DNA of 64,000 nt. Origin: an uncultured Acetatifactor sp. (GTDB lineage: Bacteria; Bacillota; Clostridia; Lachnospirales; Lachnospiraceae). Below are positions 58,889 through 64,000 of this stretch, piece by piece; positions within the stretch are counted from its first letter, which is position 1; every line of letters starts with the position of its first letter. The stretch is from assembly GCA_904501885.1 (NCBI GenBank), contig CAJGCP010000007.1:1-64000 (forward strand), written 5' to 3'. The position numbers and the translations under genes are program-made. Below the pieces are notes generated by a model. That model was given only the letters and a program-made list of their open reading frames with translations, searched no databases and was not told the DNA's origin.

Positions 58889-59406
58889 GAAATATTGTGT
58901 TGATTGGTTTTATGGGGTGCGGAAAATCTACTATTGGGCAAATACTGTCCGGTAAATGCGAATTGCCTCTGTGGGATACGGACCAAATGATTGAACAGAG
59001 GGCGGAATGTACCATTTTGGAATTGTTTGCCACACAGGGCGAGGAAGCATTTCGCACCATGGAAACAGCCCTTTTACAGGGGCTATGCAACGAGCAGGCG
59101 ACAGGAATTTTTTCCACCGGCGGTGGCATGCCTTTGAGAAAAGAAAATGCAAAACTGCTGAAGCAATTAGGTCATGTGGTGTGGCTTCGCATGACAGAAG
59201 ATACTGCGTATCGGAGGCTGAAACAGGATAAGACCAGGCCCATTCTGCAATGTGAAGATCCCCGCGGCAAAATTCGCCAATTGCTGCAGGACAGAGCGTG
59301 CCACTATGTAGAAGCGGCAGACATCATTGTGGATGTGGATGCAAAGCAGGAAGAAGAGATTGCAGACGAAATCCTGCGTATGATACAGGAGGAACATAAG
59401 CTATGA
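58885..59406 (+). CDS. aroK: Shikimate kinase
   Basis: The 173-residue P-loop kinase opens RNIVLIGFMGCGKSTIGQIL and shows DTDQMIEQR (shikimate-binding Asp), FFSTGGGMPL-like and a late lid region. It phosphorylates shikimate at O3. I chose the ATG at 58885, giving the ATGA overlap with the aroE stop; a start at 58804 would add 27 residues that only arise from the aroE-overlapping frame. The stop overlaps the next gene in ATGA again. No domain is missing and the length is typical. Confidence 0.95.
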   Translation: MRNIVLIGFMGCGKSTIGQILSGKCELPLWDTDQMIEQRAECTILELFATQGEEAFRTMETALLQGLCNEQATGIFSTGGGMPLRKENAKLLKQLGHVVWLRMTEDTAYRRLKQDKTRPILQCEDPRGKIRQLLQDRACHYVEAADIIVDVDAKQEEEIADEILRMIQEEHKL

Positions 59407-59837
59407 AATTATTGGTCATCAATGGCCCTAATTTGAATTTTTTAGGGATTCGGGAAAAAAGTATCTACGGAAAAGAAGATTATAATTATCTCCTGCAGAT
59501 GATTGCGGATAAAGCAAAGGAAAACGGACACGAAATAGATGTGTTCCAAAGCAATCATGAGGGGGCAATCATTGATAGAATCCAGGAGGCTTATTTTGAC
59601 GGGACGGAAGGGATTGTGATTAATCCCGGTGCGTATACCCATTACAGCTATGCTATACGGGACGCCCTTGCAAGTGTGCAGATGCCCAAGGTGGAGGTGC
59701 ATATCTCGGATATCACCTCCAGAGAAGAGTTCCGTAAGATTTCTGTGACGGCACCGGTTTGCAATATGCAAATCTATGGTCAGGGACTGGCGGGATACCT
59801 ACAGGCGATAGATGCCATTATTTGTAATAAATTTTGA
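59403..59837 (+). CDS. aroQ: Type II 3-dehydroquinate dehydratase
   Basis: The 144-residue protein has the type II signature LLVINGPNLNFLGIREKSIYG, DVFQSNHEGAIIDRIQEA and VINPGAYTHYSYAIRDAL, then EVHISDITSREEFR. It dehydrates 3-dehydroquinate as a dodecamer, a step before aroE. It overlaps the aroK stop by 4 bp. No terminator is obvious before efp, whose promoter begins about 19 bp after its stop. Confidence 0.97.
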   Translation: MKLLVINGPNLNFLGIREKSIYGKEDYNYLLQMIADKAKENGHEIDVFQSNHEGAIIDRIQEAYFDGTEGIVINPGAYTHYSYAIRDALASVQMPKVEVHISDITSREEFRKISVTAPVCNMQIYGQGLAGYLQAIDAIICNKF

Positions 59838-59855
59838 GAATTTTGTGAAAAATAG

Positions 59856-59884
59856 TTGAAATTCACACTGTTTTATATTACACT
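59856..59884 (+). promoter_or_regulatory. Promoter of efp
   Basis: TTGAAA (59856-59861), 17 bp, TACACT (59879-59884), 44 bp before the start codon. Confidence 0.5.
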
Positions 59885-59927
59885 GAATTAGAATTATAAT
59901 CGTACCAAAATTTAGGAGGAATAATAT

Positions 59928-60485
59928 ATGATTTCTGCAGGCGATTTCAGAAATGGTATTACCATTGAGTTTGATGGCAACGTATACCAGATTATCGAAT
60001 TCCAGCATGTAAAACCCGGAAAGGGCGCAGCTTTTGTTAGAACAAAGCTTAAAAATGTGAAGAGTGGCGGTGTTGTTGAGAAAACCTTCCGTCCCACAGA
60101 GAAGTGCCCTCAGGCGCGTATTGATAGAAAAGATATGCAGTATCTGTACTCAGATGGAGACTTGTTCTACTTCATGGATACAGAGAGTTACGACCAGATT
60201 GCATTGAATGCTGACGCAGTAGGCGATGCACTGAAGTTTGTAAAAGAGAACGAAATGTGTAAAGTTTGCTCTCACAACGGAAGCGTATTCTCCGTAGAGC
60301 CTCCTCTCTTTGTAGAGTTGGATGTTACCGATACAGAGCCCGGTTTCAAGGGTGATACCGCTACCGGAGCGAACAAGCCTGCAATTGTTGAGACAGGTGC
60401 ACAGGTTGCAGTTCCTCTCTTTGTTGAAATTGGTGACAAGATTAAGATTGATACCAGAACAGGTGAATATCTCTCCAGAGTATAA
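59928..60485 (+). CDS. efp: Elongation factor P
   Basis: The 185-residue three-domain protein opens [20 protein letters not shown]. The loop at residues about 29-35, [17 protein letters not shown], carries the Lys that is modified in many bacteria; the family end GEYLSRV is present. It rescues ribosomes stalled at proline runs. AGGAGG precedes the ATG. A hairpin terminator follows. No modification enzyme (EpmA, YmfI or similar) lies nearby, so the modification type is open. Confidence 0.98.
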   Translation: MISAGDFRNGITIEFDGNVYQIIEFQHVKPGKGAAFVRTKLKNVKSGGVVEKTFRPTEKCPQARIDRKDMQYLYSDGDLFYFMDTESYDQIALNADAVGDALKFVKENEMCKVCSHNGSVFSVEPPLFVELDVTDTEPGFKGDTATGANKPAIVETGAQVAVPLFVEIGDKIKIDTRTGEYLSRV

Positions 60486-60510
60486 TCGATAGTTTACTTT
60501 ATGGACTTGT

Positions 60511-60546
60511 AAGGCAATAGACCGAAAAAGGTGTATTGCCTTTTTT
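60511..60546 (+). terminator. Terminator of efp
   Basis: AAGGCAATA (60511-60519) pairs with TATTGCCTT (60534-60542), followed by T residues. Confidence 0.85.
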
Positions 60547-60617
60547 GTGTGCAAAAACAGAAAAATAGAGAGGAAGAGAACCAAGTGTGAGCAGAAGACA
60601 GAAAGGAATATGAAAGA

Positions 60618-61517
60618 ATGGAAATTAAGGAATTTGCCACAAAAATGTGTCATGCATTGGAGTTGGAACTGGGAGAGGAACATGAGGTAATTTTACGACA
60701 GGTGATAAAGAACAATGGTGTTATGCTGACGGGTATTATGATTTCGGACAAAACGCGAAATGTGATGCCTACCATATATTTAGACCATTTTTGGCGGGAG
60801 TACGAGAGAGGGATGCCTCTATCTATGGTGGCAGAGAAGGTGCTCCGTCTATACCATAGAGAAAAACCCTGTGGAGACGTAGATATGACGTTCTTTACAG
60901 ATTATGAACAGGTAAAGGACAGAATCTGCTATCGGTTGATAGGTAGGGAACAAAATGGAGAATTGTTAGAAGAGATACCCTATATTGAGTTCTTCGATTT
61001 GGCCATTTGCTTTTACTATGCCTACGAAGGAGAGGCGTTGGGAGAGGGGTCTATTTTGATTCACAAGAGACATATGGAGACCTGGCAGGTAACGGTTTCC
61101 GATTTGTTCGGGCAGGCTACGGTCAATACCCCCAGATTGTTGCCTTGGGAATGCCAGAAGATGGACATAATATTAGAAGATATGGAAGAAGTGATGGAAG
61201 GGAGTGAATGGAATCCACTGCTCCAGGATATTCCTATGAGAGTTCTGAGTAATCATAAAAGAGTGCACGGTGCAAGCTGTATTTTGTATCCAAGCGTATT
61301 GCATCAGTTGGCCATCGAGCAGGGAGGGAATTATTACATTTTGCCCAGTTCGATTCATGAGGTCATTCTTTTGAAGGATGGAGGAGCAGAGGATGAAGAG
61401 CGGCTGAAGTGGATGATTAAGCAGGTGAATCAGGAAATTGTGGATGCGGAGGAAATCTTGTCTGATTCTTTGTACTATTATGATTTTGGACAAAAGACAT
61501 TAAAACGGATATCGTAA
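60618..61517 (+). CDS. DUF5688 family protein
   Basis: The 299-residue protein fits DUF5688, a family common in Lachnospiraceae plasmids and chromosomes: VILRQVIKNNGVMLTGIMIS, PTIYLDHFWREYERGMPL, and later SIHEVILLKDGG. It is soluble, with no membrane segment or catalytic motif that I can name. Relatives are often encoded beside mobile or translation genes without assigned function. A weak AGAAAGGA site lies upstream of ATG 60618. tRNA-Arg follows 104 bp later from its own promoter. Confidence 0.85.
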   Translation: MEIKEFATKMCHALELELGEEHEVILRQVIKNNGVMLTGIMISDKTRNVMPTIYLDHFWREYERGMPLSMVAEKVLRLYHREKPCGDVDMTFFTDYEQVKDRICYRLIGREQNGELLEEIPYIEFFDLAICFYYAYEGEALGEGSILIHKRHMETWQVTVSDLFGQATVNTPRLLPWECQKMDIILEDMEEVMEGSEWNPLLQDIPMRVLSNHKRVHGASCILYPSVLHQLAIEQGGNYYILPSSIHEVILLKDGGAEDEERLKWMIKQVNQEIVDAEEILSDSLYYYDFGQKTLKRIS

Positions 61518-61568
61518 AAAATAAAAACGTCTTCTATCCTTTGGGAAAAATTAGTTCGCTCAAATGGG

Positions 61569-61597
61569 TGGACACGGTAGGCAATTTGTGGTATCAT
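61569..61597 (+). promoter_or_regulatory. Promoter of tRNA-Arg(CCG)
   Basis: TGGACA (61569-61574), 17 bp, TATCAT (61592-61597), 24 bp before the tRNA. Confidence 0.65.
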
Positions 61598-61620
61598 AGG
61601 CGAGTGGTGTAAGTAAATTA

Positions 61621-61692
61621 GCATCCGTAGTCTAATGGATAGAACGAAGGCCTCCGACGCCTTTAATGTAGGTTCGATTCCTACCGGATGCA
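61621..61692 (+). tRNA. tRNA-Arg, anticodon CCG
   Basis: This 72-nt tRNA has acceptor arms GCATCCG and CGGATGC plus discriminator A. The anticodon stem AAGGC/GCCTT encloses loop CTCCGAC (anticodon CCG, reading CGG). The T-arm contains GGTTCGATTCC. CCA is not encoded. No terminator is visible before the SH3b gene 42 bp downstream, so the tRNA may be cut from a longer transcript that also carries that gene. Confidence 0.95.
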
Positions 61693-61733
61693 CTGACAGA
61701 AAACCTGTAATTTGTTGAAAAGAAAGGTGATGT

Positions 61734-62975
61734 ATGTTGAAAGAAAGAATAAGCAATGCATTAAAGGAGATGAAAAAGTTCTGCATTGACCATTACAAAT
61801 GGGCGTTTCCCGTGATTGTGATTGTGGCAGTGGCGTTGACTGTGCTTTTTGCCCTGCGTGCCGGTGAGCGGAAGAATGTGCCCGGTTCCACGAACAATGT
61901 ACGTGATGGTATTGTAGAGTCTATGGAGGAGATGCTGGAGACAGATCCCCTGGTGGAATCTTCCGTGGCGCAGGACCAGGAGAGTGTACCCCTTGCGGCA
62001 AATGACAATAGTGCACTGCATTCAGTCGTTGCTACTTATTATAATGCGGTAGCACATGGTGACAAGGAGACCTTGATTTCTGTCTACGATACTCTGTCTG
62101 ATGTGGATTTGTACAGATATGAAGTTACCTCCGATTATTTGGACCATTATACTGCGTTAGATATCTATACCAAACCCGGTATGACGGAGGATTCAGTTCT
62201 TGCCTATGTATATTATAAAGTGAAGTTCATGAATCGTGAGGATGAATTCCCCGGATATCAGACCCTCTATATAGGTAAGGATGAAAAGGGAAACTATCGT
62301 ATTAAGAACGAAGAAGGATTTACTGAGGAAGAAGTAGAATACATTAAGAAGGTAACTGCTCAGGACGATGTCATTGATTTCACCAACAGAGTGAATGTGG
62401 AATATAATGACCTGATGACGGAAAAACCTGAATTGCTGGACTACCTCAGTGAGTTGGGCAATGTGATTAATAAAGCCATCGGAGAGGCCTTGGTGGAGAA
62501 TAATGTTGCGCCTACCCCTGAAGTAGTGGTCACAGAAGCTCCTGCTACCAGTGCACCTGCCACAAATGTGGATGTGTATGCCGTGGCAACCACCACCGTA
62601 AATGTGCGTAAATCTGACAGTGAGAACGCAGATAAACTTGGTAAATTATCCGAAGGCCAAAAGATTCTAATCAAAGAAGAAATGGTGAACGGCTGGACCA
62701 AAGTGGATTACGAAGGAAAAGACGGATATGTGAAATCCGAGTTCCTGCGTAAAGAAGGTCAGGCAGTGACCAATGAAAAAGTGCTGGGCAAGGTCGTGGC
62801 AGAAAGCAATGTGAATATCCGTGCAGAGGCAAGTGGTGACAGTAGAAGATTAGGTTCCCTGCCCGGCGGCGCTTCCTTAGACTGGATTGGCGATGAGGGA
62901 GAATGGTGTAAGGTCATCTACAGTGGTCAGATTGCTTACGTGAAAGCGGAATTTGTGAAAAAGATTGAAAATTAA
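61734..62975 (+). CDS. Membrane-anchored protein with two SH3b domains
   Basis: The 413-residue protein starts MLKERISNALKEMKKF and has one membrane segment (about 22-42), so the rest is probably outside. A DUF-like domain (about 85-215; HSVVATYYNAVAHGDKETLI) is followed by a Pro/Thr/Ala-rich linker (about 255-280). Two bacterial SH3 domains come last: TTTVNVRKSDSENADKLGKL with GYVKSEFL, and ESNVNIRAEASGDSRRLGSL with AYVKAEFV. SH3b domains bind wall peptides, which suggests a wall-associated role. AAAGGTGATGT gives a weak ribosome binding site. A terminator with an embedded ribosome binding site follows. Confidence 0.85.
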   Translation: MLKERISNALKEMKKFCIDHYKWAFPVIVIVAVALTVLFALRAGERKNVPGSTNNVRDGIVESMEEMLETDPLVESSVAQDQESVPLAANDNSALHSVVATYYNAVAHGDKETLISVYDTLSDVDLYRYEVTSDYLDHYTALDIYTKPGMTEDSVLAYVYYKVKFMNREDEFPGYQTLYIGKDEKGNYRIKNEEGFTEEEVEYIKKVTAQDDVIDFTNRVNVEYNDLMTEKPELLDYLSELGNVINKAIGEALVENNVAPTPEVVVTEAPATSAPATNVDVYAVATTTVNVRKSDSENADKLGKLSEGQKILIKEEMVNGWTKVDYEGKDGYVKSEFLRKEGQAVTNEKVLGKVVAESNVNIRAEASGDSRRLGSLPGGASLDWIGDEGEWCKVIYSGQIAYVKAEFVKKIEN

Positions 62976-63021
62976 ATTTTTCAAATGAGCAGGAAACAGA
63001 ATAAAATACCATAAAAAAGGA

Positions 63022-63059
63022 AAGCCTTTTACAGAAGAATACTGTAGGAGGCTTTTTTT
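63022..63059 (+). terminator. Terminator containing the ribosome binding site of the next gene
   Basis: A continuous 13-bp stem pairs 63022-63034 with 63042-63054 (two G-U pairs), and T residues run to 63059. The 3' arm contains AGGAGG (63046-63051), whose spacing to the ATG at 63060 is ideal. The hairpin both ends the SH3b transcript and hides the next gene's ribosome binding site when read through. Confidence 0.8.
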
Positions 63060-63491
63060 ATGACATCACAAGAAACAACCATATATAGAGAAATCCAAAG
63101 AAACACTAAAATGGCAATGAAGGCCATCGACGCCATCTCGAGCAAGGTCCGTCATAATGGACTGGCACATCAAATTGCCAGACAGTCTGCAAAATATGCA
63201 GAATTATACAATCGGGCGACCAAGGAATTGACGTTGGCCCACGAGAAAAGTTATTATTCCAGTGCCATTTCTGAACTGATGCTAAGGATGGCTGTAAATT
63301 GCAATACTATGATGAATCGTTCTACCTCACATATTGCTGAACTGATGATCAAAGGAAGCAATATGGGGATTCTGGAAATGGAAAAGATTATCCGCCACAA
63401 TCAAGAGGCCGGAAAAGAGGCCGTGGATCTGGCGAGACAGTTGATTGAATTTGAAAATAATAATGTAAAGAGATTGAAGGAATATTTATAA
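63060..63491 (+). CDS. Small all-helical protein, ferritin-like fold suspected
   Basis: The 143-residue protein is predicted all helix, in four long segments (for example VRHNGLAHQIARQSAKYAEL and SYYSSAISELMLRMAVNC), as in DUF4142 or ferritin-like four-helix bundles. No full metal motif is seen; the His/Glu residues present (HNQEAGKEAV) are not decisive. No signal peptide. AGGAGG at 63046-63051 lies in the 3' arm of the preceding terminator, 8 bp before the ATG. No separate promoter is obvious, so expression may depend on read-through. Function unknown. Confidence 0.7.
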   Translation: MTSQETTIYREIQRNTKMAMKAIDAISSKVRHNGLAHQIARQSAKYAELYNRATKELTLAHEKSYYSSAISELMLRMAVNCNTMMNRSTSHIAELMIKGSNMGILEMEKIIRHNQEAGKEAVDLARQLIEFENNNVKRLKEYL

Positions 63492-63536
63492 TACCATGGT
63501 GACAGAAAAACTTTTGCAAATTAACGAGATAAAGTG

Positions 63537-63565
63537 TTGAATTTTTTTTACAATCGTTTTATAAT
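63537..63565 (+). promoter_or_regulatory. Promoter of gdhA
   Basis: TTGAAT (63537-63542), 17 bp (T-rich), TATAAT (63560-63565), 45 bp before the start. Confidence 0.7.
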
Positions 63566-63595
63566 ACATTATAATTGAATTCAAAGAAGAAGTAG

Positions 63596-64000
<405 letters not shown>

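Overview
The window looks like a chromosomal segment of an anaerobic, Gram-positive clostridium, most likely a Lachnospiraceae member. The reasons are the gene content (a sigma-A operon of dgt, dnaG, rpoD and trmK; glycyl radical enzymes with an activase; a lone Spo0A effector domain; a TGS-uridine kinase; DUF5688; SH3b surface proteins), the strong AGGAGG ribosome binding sites, and a mid-range GC host sequence. The first ~3.05 kb and the Fic gene near 44 kb are visibly more AT-rich. No rRNA operon, insertion sequence or CRISPR array is seen. RNA genes are tRNA-Leu(AAG), tRNA-Leu(CAG), tRNA-Arg(CCG) and a complete RNase P RNA.

Layout. 1-3,060: an AT-rich mobile or plasmid-like segment with a small serine recombinase, small DNA-binding proteins, a winged-helix protein, an AT-rich inverted-repeat region and a probable non-coding transcript. 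3,165-4,380: tRNA-Leu and a two-gene zeta-toxin-like module whose first gene is only 59 codons. 4,389-5,552: an MBL hydrolase and an XRE repressor on the minus strand. 5,600-6,330: a palindrome, a 50-residue peptide gene and two tandem promoter/terminator modules with no convincing gene. 6,451-16,131: envelope genes (LTA-synthase-like sulfatase, MgtC, GH127, a lipoprotein, then MBOAT, DHHW and GT39-like genes). 16,212-16,601: tRNA-Leu(CAG) and an exact 62-bp-period array. 16,654-24,054: an AraC regulator divergent from two glycyl radical enzymes, a DMT transporter and one activase. 24,162-31,030: dgt, dnaG, rpoD, trmK, TGS-uridine kinase and rnpB. 31,127-43,700: a hydrolase, a MATE pump, SSB-like protein, dapA-dapB, a repeat lipoprotein, a degenerate LytM protein, a YerC/TrpR regulator, an orphan binding protein, pcrA and rlmD. 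43,765-54,202: Fic, a glucosyltransferase-like membrane protein, an oxidoreductase, malic enzyme, PHP and EEP hydrolases, a GH94-like phosphorylase and DUF554. 54,215-64,000: a possible TIM-barrel hydrolase, the Spo0A effector domain, a LytTR regulator, YqeG-aroE-aroK-aroQ, efp, DUF5688, tRNA-Arg, an SH3b protein, a helical protein and the 5' part of gdhA.

The best candidates for something undescribed are three. First, the AraC/GRE/DMT/GRE/activase cluster: the two enzymes are paralogues of unassigned substrate, both with Trp after the radical Gly, and one lacks the usual Glu after the thiyl Cys. Second, the 62-bp-period array at 16,354-16,601, where only two opposed boxes per unit are conserved. 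Third, the tandem modules at 5,831-6,321, each with a conserved stem-loop, a promoter carrying the same ATGT-AAAG-ACAT box, and a terminator. All functional statements come from reading the sequence and family knowledge; no searches were run.
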